Shown in pieces: positions 7,223-13,641 of a stretch of 15,799 nt of DNA. A program made the translations under genes and the position numbers. The notes beneath the pieces were generated by a model, which did no database searches, was not told the DNA's origin, and worked only from the letters and a program-made list of their open reading frames with translations. Positions within the stretch are counted from its first letter, which is position 1; each line of letters starts with the position of its first letter. The DNA comes from Thermoguttaceae bacterium (GTDB lineage: Bacteria; Planctomycetota; Planctomycetia; Pirellulales; Thermoguttaceae): positions 1-15,799 of the forward strand of contig JAFTCU010000107.1 of NCBI GenBank assembly GCA_017454585.1, given 5' to 3'.

Positions 7223-7347
7223 ATCCGGAGGGCCGGCGTCCTCGCCGGTCAAGTTAATAAGATCCGGAGGGCCGGCGTCCTCGCCGGTCAAGTTAATAAG
7301 ACCCGGAGGGCCGGCGTCCTCGCCGGTCAAGTTAATAAGATCCGGAG
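7222..7347. repeat. Tandem 39 bp hairpin repeats after dapB
   Basis: Three full copies start at 7222, 7261 and 7300, and a 9-10 base partial copy starts at 7339. The copies are almost identical (one T-to-C change in copy 3). Each unit begins GATCCGGAG, has the stem GGCCGGCG/CGCCGGTC closed by a TCCT loop, and ends AAGTTAATAA. The first copy overlaps the dapB stop codon region. As RNA they would give three consecutive stable hairpins between dapB and the next gene, a REP-like arrangement that could stabilise the dapB 3' end or reduce read-through. Without T-tracts they are not classic terminators. Confidence 0.9.
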
Positions 7348-7383
7348 GCTCCCTCCAGCCCTTTTCCTCCAAAAACTCTCCCA

Positions 7384-7389
7384 AAGGAA
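7384..7389 (+). promoter_or_regulatory. Ribosome binding site deciding the start at 7396
   Basis: AAAGGA is 7 bases before the ATG at 7396. An in-frame TTG at 7390 would leave no spacer, so the ATG is the better start and puts a clean signal peptide at the N-terminus. Confidence 0.7.
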
Positions 7390-7395
7390 TTGATC

Positions 7396-8700
7396 ATGAA
7401 CCGACCTTTTTCTCTTTTACTGACCGCCCTCCTGTTTTTCGCTCCGGTGTTCTGCCTGGCGCAGAATGAGCGGGAAATGACCGAGGCCCGCGAGAAAATG
7501 GTTCAGCGCGAGCTGGTCCGTGCGGGGATCCGGAACCCGGACGTTCTTGAGGCGATGCGCTCTACCCTGCGGCACAAATTCGTCCCGAAAAATGTCCGCG
7601 CCCAGTCCTACGAGGAGCGCGCTTTGCCCATCGGTTACGGCCAGACGATTTCGTCCCCGTTTGTGGTGGCCAGCATGACGGAGGCTCTGAACCCCCAGCC
7701 CGATGATCGGGTGCTGGAGATCGGGACCGGCTCGGGCTACCAGGCCGCGGTCCTTTCGCCACTCGTGGCGGAGGTTTACTCGATCGAGATCGTGGAGCCG
7801 CTGGCGAAGCAGGCGCAAAAAACGCTCAAGAGCATGAAGTATAAAAACGTCTTCGTCCGTGCCGGCGACGGTTACAAGGGCTGGCCGGAAGCCGCGCCTT
7901 TCGACAAAATCATCGTGACGTGCTCGCCGGAGTCCCCACCTCCTGCGCTGGTGAAGCAGTTGAAGGACGGTGGGCTGATGGTCGTGCCGCTTGGAGAGCG
8001 GTACGCGCAAAATCTCTGCATCCTGAAAAAGGACGGCGACCGCCTTGAGAAACAGCCGATCCGGCCGATCCTGTTCGTTCCGATGACCGGTGCGGCCGAG
8101 GACCATCGCGAGGTTCTGCCCGACCCGGAAAACCCGACGCTCCAGAACGGGAATTTTGAGAAAGTCATGGTCGGCCAGGCGAGCCAAATCGAGAAAATGC
8201 CGGGGCAGCGTTCGGACGCCGGGGAGGAAAGCGAGGACGAGGAACCCGCGGACGCAGAGTCGGAAACTATCAAAATCCCGACCGTCTGGTGCTACTTGCG
8301 TCAGGCCCAAATCGATGTAAACGACGATGGGCGCGGGAAGTACTGCCTCCGGTTCAAAAACCAGACTCCCGGAGCGCTCGCTCAGGCGTGCCAGGGGACG
8401 GGCGTGGATGGCCGAAAGATAGTGGGTCTTCGCTTTGAAATGAGGATCAAGGGGGAAAATCTCGCTCCTGATCTGGTACATGGCGGGAAGCCGGGCGTGT
8501 TCGTTGTGTTCATCGACGAAAAACGCAACACGATCAAAAGCTCCATCCTGGGCGGCTGGCGCGGAACGTTCGACTGGAGGAACGTCTCGTTCACGATCAA
8601 CGTCCCGGAATCGGCCCGCGAGGCGCTCATCTACTTCGGCCTCCACGGTGCCCGCGGCACAATGTGGATCGACGACGTGAAAATGACCCCCGTGCACTAG
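7396..8700 (+). CDS. Secreted protein-L-isoaspartate O-methyltransferase with C-terminal beta-sandwich-like module
   Basis: The protein has 434 residues. Residues 1-22 are a signal peptide (basic N-terminus, leucine-rich core, probable cleavage after CLA-22), so the enzyme would act outside the cytoplasm. Residues about 25-225 match the isoaspartyl methyltransferase family (SAM-dependent repair of isomerised Asp/Asn residues): REKMVQRELVRAGI, a family-like IGYGQTISSPFVVA, and SAM motif I VLEIGTGSGYQAAVL from 106. Family members are usually about 210-230 residues. A linker rich in Glu/Asp (about 270-290) follows. The C-terminal part starts with LQNGNFE (about 249) and contains YCLRF, GWRGTFDWRN and a closing MWIDDVKM, which resembles carbohydrate-binding jelly-roll modules; the secreted protein at 11317-13302 has a similar module ending in AWFDDLEI. 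Ligand binding is inference. Its TAG stop is part of the CTAG target duplication of the element behind it. Confidence 0.85.
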   Translation: MNRPFSLLLTALLFFAPVFCLAQNEREMTEAREKMVQRELVRAGIRNPDVLEAMRSTLRHKFVPKNVRAQSYEERALPIGYGQTISSPFVVASMTEALNPQPDDRVLEIGTGSGYQAAVLSPLVAEVYSIEIVEPLAKQAQKTLKSMKYKNVFVRAGDGYKGWPEAAPFDKIIVTCSPESPPPALVKQLKDGGLMVVPLGERYAQNLCILKKDGDRLEKQPIRPILFVPMTGAAEDHREVLPDPENPTLQNGNFEKVMVGQASQIEKMPGQRSDAGEESEDEEPADAESETIKIPTVWCYLRQAQIDVNDDGRGKYCLRFKNQTPGALAQACQGTGVDGRKIVGLRFEMRIKGENLAPDLVHGGKPGVFVVFIDEKRNTIKSSILGGWRGTFDWRNVSFTINVPESAREALIYFGLHGARGTMWIDDVKMTPVH

Positions 8701-9343
8701 TGTCCCATCAATAATCCGGCAAAAATAGCTGTTTCGCGCATTCCTGATTTGGAAATTTTTCAGGAATTACGAACCGCGTTTTCTGTTTGGCCAAAAAACT
8801 TTTTCACGTGGAGGTTTTGTTTGATCCATTTGAAGAACAATTCCACTTGCCAGCGACGTTTGTAAAGCGCTGCGATCGTCTCGGCGGGCTGATCGAAATC
8901 GTTCGTCAAAAACATTATGCGGTGGTCGTTTTCCGCGTCGTAAAATTTAATTCTCCGGAGTTTGAAAACGTTCAAACAAAGGTCAATCGTCGTAGAATCG
9001 AAAGTGAAGCGGCCCTCATTCCCTTGTGATACAACTTCGATTTCATCATATTCAGGGTAAAAAACGTGTCCCTCAAACTGACTTTCAGTGCGAGCTGAGC
9101 AAAGGCCAACACACGAAATAAAACGGTCTTTTTCAGATTGGTGACGTGATGATCGCCCTGGTATTTATCGATGATTTTTTGAAATTTTCTCCATGGGATC
9201 CGGTCCATGATTTGCGCAAAAACGCTTCGTCCCTCGTGCATGGCTTGCCTCCGATCAAAATTGAAATCGTTACAAGCTCAATTATAGCGTAAGTGCCGTA
9301 ATTTACGAGGGGTACGCGATGGACAAAAATTTTTGATGGGACA
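8701..9343. mobile_element. 643 bp internally deleted IS4-type element
   Basis: The ends are inverted repeats: TGTCCCATCAATAAT at 8701-8715 and, reading in from the other end at 9343, TGTCCCATCAAAAAT (14 of 15 match). CTAG flanks both ends (8697-8700 and 9344-9347) and is the likely 4 bp target duplication. Removing the element restores CACTAGTG, a perfect palindrome, at the end of the methyltransferase gene, whose product is unchanged by the insertion. The element holds only pieces of a transposase, so it is non-autonomous. Confidence 0.88.
8760..9241 (-). pseudogene. IS4-family transposase remnant
   Basis: The start (ATG at 9241, with GGAGG seven bases upstream; a TATAAT at 9281-9286 may be its promoter) gives an N-terminal domain MHEGRSVFAQIMDRIPW, typical of IS4-family transposases of the DUF4372 type. 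It runs through MKSKLYHKGMRAASLS and stops at 8972. In another frame, overlapping it, FDSTTIDLCL (first catalytic Asp region) is fused directly to KLRRIKFYDAEND and then YKRRWQVELFFKWIK, which fits the Y-(2)-R-(3)-E-(6)-K signature; this frame ends at 8760, shortly after ENAVRN. Compared with a family length near 370-390 residues, three segments are missing: between ASLS and FDSTT, between LNVF and KLRR, and the C-terminus. No functional transposase can be made. Confidence 0.88.
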
Positions 9344-9398
9344 CTAGTGATTTTGAATCATGAATTGAAACGACGTTTACAACGTATCCCGGCATTTT

Positions 9399-10469
9399 TT
9401 ACTCAGTCGGGAAAAACTCTTTCACAACCCGGCGAAATTCTTCCGCGGTACTGGTTTGTACGACCTGAACCCTAAACTTTCTGGCGTTTTTCAAACCCAC
9501 GCCGTAGCAGGGCGCGTATTTTCTCATCAGCATAACGGCCTCGGCCTCCTCGTGCGCCTCCAAAACCGACTCGAAATGCTCCAGAAGCAGCCCGCGCTGA
9601 AACTCGGCCGTGGGCCGCTTCAGAGCGTCCTCCTCCGGGACTCCCGCGAGCAGATCGGCCGCCTGGCGGAAGATCCACGGCTCATTCAAAGCCGCGCGGC
9701 CGATCATCACGCCGTCCACGCCAAACGTTTTCAGGGCGTGAACCGCCTGCTGCGCGGTCCGCACGTCGCCGTTTCCAATAACCGGGATCTTGAGGAGGGA
9801 TTTGACCTCCGCGATTTTCTCCCAGTCCGCCTCGCCGGAGTACATCTGACGGGCGGTGCGTCCGTGGACCGTGACCGCCGAGACGCCCGCCGCCTCAAGA
9901 GCCTGCGCCGCTTCGCGGCAGGTCAGACGGTCCGCGGAGATCCCGAGGCGCATTTTGGCCGTCACGGGAAGGGGCTCTGCGAGACCAACCGACCGGGAGG
10001 CTTCGCGGACCGACTCCACGACCGCGTGGGCCAGCGTGTGCATCTGGTCGGGGAACTGAAGGAGCCACGAGCCGCAGTGCGCCTTTTGAACGACGTCGTG
10101 CGCCGGGCAGCCAAAATTCAGGTCGATCACCTGAACCGCGTACTCCCGCACCAGTTTGGCGGAAAATTCAGCCAGAGGTTCCGCCTGATGGGCCCAGATC
10201 TGGACCGAGAGAGGACTTTTCGCCCCGAGGGCCGGTTCCGACTCCGACTTCCGAAGCTCCGACCGGAGGGGAAACCCAAAGAGCCGGCCGTGGAGGGCCT
10301 TCCGCCGACGTTCCATTTCGAGCGAGCCGCGGGCGTGCATCATCTCGGACGCCAGAAGCCCCACCCCTCCAAATCGGGTGAGGATCCTGCGCCAGGCGTC
10401 ATTGGAAAACCCCGCCATCGGAGCCTGAACGAACGGGGTCGAAAGGGTTAATGGGCCAATTTGAAGCAT
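9399..10469 (-). CDS. dus: tRNA-dihydrouridine synthase, DusB-like
   Basis: This FMN-dependent enzyme reduces specific uridines in tRNA to dihydrouridine. It has 356 residues, about the family length. The TIM barrel starts with TPFVQAPMAGFSND; LNFGCPA carries the expected catalytic cysteine C121; KMRLG, TVHGRTARQMYSGEADW, VIGNGDV and GVMIGRAALNEPWIF follow, the last being phosphate/FMN-binding segments. A loop near residues 65-82 (SELRKSESEPALGAK) is longer than usual and its DNA is repetitive. The stretch after the cysteine (KAHCGSWLL) departs from the usual glycine/alanine-rich sequence. Which Dus subfamily it belongs to cannot be fixed from sequence reading alone; DusB is closest in style. 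It is the last gene of a three-gene minus-strand cluster, 32 bp behind the phosphodiesterase gene, with no clear Shine-Dalgarno. Confidence 0.93.
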   Translation of the reverse strand: MLQIGPLTLSTPFVQAPMAGFSNDAWRRILTRFGGVGLLASEMMHARGSLEMERRRKALHGRLFGFPLRSELRKSESEPALGAKSPLSVQIWAHQAEPLAEFSAKLVREYAVQVIDLNFGCPAHDVVQKAHCGSWLLQFPDQMHTLAHAVVESVREASRSVGLAEPLPVTAKMRLGISADRLTCREAAQALEAAGVSAVTVHGRTARQMYSGEADWEKIAEVKSLLKIPVIGNGDVRTAQQAVHALKTFGVDGVMIGRAALNEPWIFRQAADLLAGVPEEDALKRPTAEFQRGLLLEHFESVLEAHEEAEAVMLMRKYAPCYGVGLKNARKFRVQVVQTSTAEEFRRVVKEFFPTE

Positions 10470-10501
10470 GAAATTAAAAGAGGATCAAAAACCAAAATTC
10501 C

Positions 10502-11299
10502 TCATTTTCCCCAAACCTTGAGCAAAAGCCGCGGGTCGTCCGTGTAGAAACGCTCGATCCCGGCGTCGATCATCTCGCGCATTTTCGCCTCGCTGTTCAC
10601 CGTCCAGGCTCCCGGTACAAAACCGGCAGCGCGGACCTTCGCGACTTTTTCGGGCGTCACGTCGTTGAAATTGAAAATCATCGTGTGGAAGCCGAGTTTC
10701 TTTCCCAACTCAATGTCCGCATCCACGTCGGGCCCGTAGCGGTCCCAGAAAAGCGGAGCGTTCGGGAATTCCTGATGCGCGGGGATCAGAAGGTGTTCAT
10801 GGCCGTTGAAGCCGATCCAGTCTTCCGCCTTTTTCTCCCGCACGATTCGGGCCACTTCCGCGAGGCAGCCGCTCTTCAGGTGGAGGGTCAGACGCGCTTT
10901 TCTGTGCGCCAGAATCAGATCCAGCGCCTCGTCGAGCCGCGTGATCTGGTGCTTCGGGCACTGCTCGAGCGTAAGATTTCTCGCCGCGCGGAATTTCTCG
11001 GCCAGATCCAGCTCGCAGAGTTCCGCGTAGGTTTTCTCGCTGATCCGCACGTCCTGGCTGCACTGGCGGCCGGTGGAAAGGTCGTGACTCAAAACCGCCA
11101 CGCCGTCCCGGGTGAGGCAAACGTCCGTTTCGATCCAGTCCGCGTCCAGCTCGATCGCACGCTCAAACGCCCGGAGGGAATTTTCCGGGAGTTCGACCGA
11201 CGCGCCGCGGTGGGCGCAAACCCCGTTTTCAGGAGTCTGCGCCACGGCACCAAACGCGAAAACCAGAATGAAAATCAAGGTAAAAAACTCTTTTTTCAT
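10502..11299 (-). CDS. Secreted glycerophosphodiester phosphodiesterase family protein
   Basis: Members hydrolyse glycerophosphodiesters (deacylated phospholipid head groups) to glycerol-3-phosphate and an alcohol. The ATG at 11299 gives 265 residues with a signal peptide cleaved after about A20; an upstream ATG at 11404 would start inside the preceding gene and hide the signal. The catalytic pattern is clear: H30-R31-G, LPENSLRAF, DADWIETDV with E57 and D59 (metal ligands), and LSHD with H72 as the second catalytic histidine. The third metal ligand, usually a Glu or Asp in an E-L-K-like segment, is here H140 in LTLHLK. The C-terminus has GAWTVN and FYTDDPRLLL as expected. It starts 17 bp after the glycosidase-like gene, so the two are very probably co-transcribed and both exported. 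The substrate is not determined. Confidence 0.88.
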   Translation of the reverse strand: MKKEFFTLIFILVFAFGAVAQTPENGVCAHRGASVELPENSLRAFERAIELDADWIETDVCLTRDGVAVLSHDLSTGRQCSQDVRISEKTYAELCELDLAEKFRAARNLTLEQCPKHQITRLDEALDLILAHRKARLTLHLKSGCLAEVARIVREKKAEDWIGFNGHEHLLIPAHQEFPNAPLFWDRYGPDVDADIELGKKLGFHTMIFNFNDVTPEKVAKVRAAGFVPGAWTVNSEAKMREMIDAGIERFYTDDPRLLLKVWGK

Positions 11300-11316
11300 T
11301 TCGGTCTCTCGCTTCC

Positions 11317-13302
11317 TCACTGGATCTGAAGGAACGCCGGAGTCAGGCCGTCCAGCTCGATTTTCACGGTCTGACCGTTCTGCTGGACTTTCGCGCCGGG
11401 CCAATCCGCGGCGTTTTTGACCGTCTTTCCGGCCGGGACGGTGAATTCGGCGGTCTTCGCTTCCGTATCCGAGTTCACCGTCAGAAGCCAGATCGTCCCG
11501 TCAAGCGCGTAGGTACGGCTCACGATCTCCGCGTCGCTCCCCTCGTTGAACGGGATCGGGTCAATCGTTTCGCCTGTGAGGAAAACGCTCTCGTACTTCT
11601 TGATCTCCTCGCCGACTTTTTTGATCATGGCCCACGAGCGGTCGAACGACTCTTTTTTCGCCTCGGGGGTCGGGTTTTCGTTCGAGAAGTTGCGCGGCAT
11701 GTCGAAGTAGGAGTAACCGATGATTCCCGTGGCGCCGCCGGCCAGGTTCATCCACGTCATCGCGCGGATCTCGTCGTAAGTCGGCGTCCGGGCGTTTTTA
11801 TCGTTTTTGCGGTAGTTCGCCCAGTTGAAGAGCTGCGGCACCTGCCAGCACGGGCGGAGACCAAACCCGCCGTCGCACGTCATTTTCGCCCACTTGTACG
11901 CCGTGCTCGCCGGTTTCCCCGAAATCGGGTACGGGTCGGTCCCGATCACGTCGAACGTCGGGAGGTAATCGCGTATCTGCTCGACCTGGTAAAGCACGAC
12001 CCACGTCGGGCGGCCCGGGTCGAGTTCCTCGCAAAGATCGCGGTGCCCGGAGAGCTGCTCCAGCATGGAAAGCGGCAGTTCGTCGTTAATGTACCACGCG
12101 ATGATGCCCGGGTGGTCTTTCAGCTCGTTGATGCGCTTGATGGTCTTCTCGCGGCCTTCTTCGTCCGACTGGCACTGAAGCCCTTCATAAAGGTCCTTCA
12201 CGCTGTAGATCACCGAGATCCCGTGCGCGTACAGATCGTCCAGCGTTTCCCGGCTGATCGGGTGGTACGGCATGATGCAGTTGAACGGCGAGTCGGCCAG
12301 ATTCAGAACGTCCTCATGCGTCACTCCGCCGAAGTAAAGCCCGAGCGGGAAGAACGGTTTTCCGTCCACGATCAGGCGGCGCTGCGGGTCGATGAACGAC
12401 TTGCGCTCCGGGAATTTTTCGACTTTCGTAAGGGTGATCTCCCGAACCTCTTTGGTCTTCAGGCCCGGATTGGGAACGGAAACCGTCACGGTGTGCTTTC
12501 CGAGCGCCAGATCCTTCGTCGGGACCGTGAAAACCAGCGCGTTCAGGTCCTCGTCCCACTCGTAATCCTGGATCTTTTGGCCCTCCAGCCCGACCGAGAT
12601 CTCTTTCAGAAGTTCCGGCGCAAAATCGGCTTTCACGTAGCTGACGCCCACAAAAAGTTTCACCTGGTCACCGGTCGTCTGCGCGCGGTAGCAGTCGAAA
12701 CTCATCTGCGTGATGCACGGCGGGAAGTACGGGACGATCTCCAGATCGTCGAACCAGGCCGTCCCCGTGGCGTCACGGGTCCCGTAGCACGTCAGGTGCG
12801 GGTTCTGCGCGTCCATTGGGAAACGGACGATCTCGAAGATGCGGGTCCAGTCTTTCGTTCCGTTGACCCCCTGCAGGTACGCTCCGCCGGCCCATTTTCC
12901 GTCAGGGCCGTTCCATTCAATGCAGATGGCGGCTTTTCCACCCTTCACGTCTTTCGTTTTGACCCAGCCGGAAAGAAGGTAGGAGTTTCCGGGGATCAGA
13001 TTTTTCGGGCGGGAGGAAGAAAGCACGTAATTGTTCGGGTCGTCGTTCGTCCAGCGGAACGAGGCCGAGCCGGTGCGCGCGACGGTTTCGTCACGCTGGA
13101 AATTCTTCTCGGGCCCCCACCAGCCGTCGGGCATTTTGGGGTTTTGAGCCGCCTCGAAGGACGGGTTTACGACTTCCGGCGGTTCCGTCTGGGAGGCGAT
13201 TTGTTCAAGGACCGGCTTTTTCTTTGCGGTTTCTCCATGAAGGAAGGCGGGGCAAATCACAAACGCGGCAACGACCGCGCAGAACATGATGAAGCGTTTC
13301 AT
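11317..13302 (-). CDS. Secreted glycoside hydrolase-like protein (beta-sandwich modules plus TIM barrel)
   Basis: The protein has 661 residues. I chose the ATG at 13302 because AAGGA lies six bases upstream and a signal peptide follows (MKRFIMFCAVVAAF, cleavage near residue 23-26). Residues about 43-195 look like a carbohydrate-binding jelly roll (VVNPSFE at the start, AWFDDLEIVPY at the end). A second beta-sandwich follows to about 310. Then DPQRRLIVDGKPFFPLGLYF opens a TIM-barrel domain of clan GH-A style with HPGIIAWYINDELP; E408 in NDE is the candidate acid/base, and GTDPYPIS and MTWMNLAGGATGIIGYSYF follow. The last 75 residues form a beta domain. I do not recognise the exact family or substrate. 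Exported location and modules suggest a role in polysaccharide or glycoconjugate breakdown. It is first in the cluster with the phosphodiesterase and dus, with its own promoter. Confidence 0.8.
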   Translation of the reverse strand: MKRFIMFCAVVAAFVICPAFLHGETAKKKPVLEQIASQTEPPEVVNPSFEAAQNPKMPDGWWGPEKNFQRDETVARTGSASFRWTNDDPNNYVLSSSRPKNLIPGNSYLLSGWVKTKDVKGGKAAICIEWNGPDGKWAGGAYLQGVNGTKDWTRIFEIVRFPMDAQNPHLTCYGTRDATGTAWFDDLEIVPYFPPCITQMSFDCYRAQTTGDQVKLFVGVSYVKADFAPELLKEISVGLEGQKIQDYEWDEDLNALVFTVPTKDLALGKHTVTVSVPNPGLKTKEVREITLTKVEKFPERKSFIDPQRRLIVDGKPFFPLGLYFGGVTHEDVLNLADSPFNCIMPYHPISRETLDDLYAHGISVIYSVKDLYEGLQCQSDEEGREKTIKRINELKDHPGIIAWYINDELPLSMLEQLSGHRDLCEELDPGRPTWVVLYQVEQIRDYLPTFDVIGTDPYPISGKPASTAYKWAKMTCDGGFGLRPCWQVPQLFNWANYRKNDKNARTPTYDEIRAMTWMNLAGGATGIIGYSYFDMPRNFSNENPTPEAKKESFDRSWAMIKKVGEEIKKYESVFLTGETIDPIPFNEGSDAEIVSRTYALDGTIWLLTVNSDTEAKTAEFTVPAGKTVKNAADWPGAKVQQNGQTVKIELDGLTPAFLQIQ

Positions 13303-13342
13303 ACGATTTCCTTTCGTAAGTAAGACAGAGTGATGATTCTGT

Positions 13343-13371
13343 ATTATACCACTTCCCTTTCTGGACCGCAA
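13343..13371 (-). promoter_or_regulatory. Extended -10 promoter of the glycosidase-like operon
   Basis: On the minus strand a perfect TATAAT (13348-13343) is preceded by TGG, making an extended -10 element. A weak -35 TTGCGG (13371-13366) lies 17 bases upstream. The leader would be about 35 bases, with the ribosome binding site AAGGA just before the start at 13302. Confidence 0.7.
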
Positions 13372-13500
13372 GGGGGGGAATTAATAAAGTTCACCTTCAG
13401 CACACTGCAAAATCCAGCGATTACAGGCCCAGCTGATTGAGGAAAAAAACTTACTCAGCTTGCTAAAAAATCGAATATTTTCCGAAACTTTGTCGTTTTT

Positions 13501-13530
13501 TTCACGTGATCCTCTTAATTGGTGTATAAT
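13501..13530 (+). promoter_or_regulatory. Promoter of rnr
   Basis: TATAAT at 13525-13530 is perfect. The best -35 is TTCACG (13501-13506) at 18 bases, matching TTGACA only partly. Transcription would start near 13537, giving an rnr leader of about 105 bases. The 130 bases between this promoter and the divergent one are AT-rich with no gene I can support. Confidence 0.6.
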
Positions 13531-13591
13531 GATTTACGAATGTATTTTTGAGTTTTCTTTCTGACAAAGATTTGAAGAGTGTTGAACGTGC

Positions 13592-13616
13592 CCGCGATGG
13601 CCTGGCCTTTTCGCGG
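13592..13616 (+). promoter_or_regulatory. Hairpin in the rnr leader
   Basis: CCGCGA (13592-13597) pairs with TCGCGG (13611-13616) around a 13 base loop containing a direct repeat TGGCC-TGGCC. It ends 13 bases before the AGGAG of rnr, so it could influence translation or leader decay; function is inference. Confidence 0.4.
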
Positions 13617-13629
13617 AGCCGTATTCAAG

Positions 13630-13634
13630 AGGAG
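13630..13634 (+). promoter_or_regulatory. Ribosome binding site of rnr
   Basis: AGGAG sits 7 bases before the ATG at 13642 and decides that start. Confidence 0.8.
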
Positions 13635-13641
13635 AAAAGCC

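Noticed and set aside
6536..7384. 282-residue minus-strand frame with LINLTGEDAGPP repeats
   Set aside because: The peptide repeats are only the translation of the 39 bp intergenic hairpins plus antisense dapB.
7417..8697. 426-residue minus-strand frame opposite the isoaspartyl methyltransferase
   Set aside because: The plus strand has clear family motifs, signal peptide and ribosome binding site; the antisense frame has none.
9370..9400. Intrinsic terminator between the methyltransferase and dus
   Set aside because: The ACGTT/AACGT hairpin is only 5 bp and is 11 bases from the T-tract, so it does not meet the usual pattern.
12043..13323. 426-residue plus-strand frame opposite the glycosidase-like gene
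   Set aside because: Shadow of the minus-strand gene: V/R/D-rich, no domain, no ribosome binding site.
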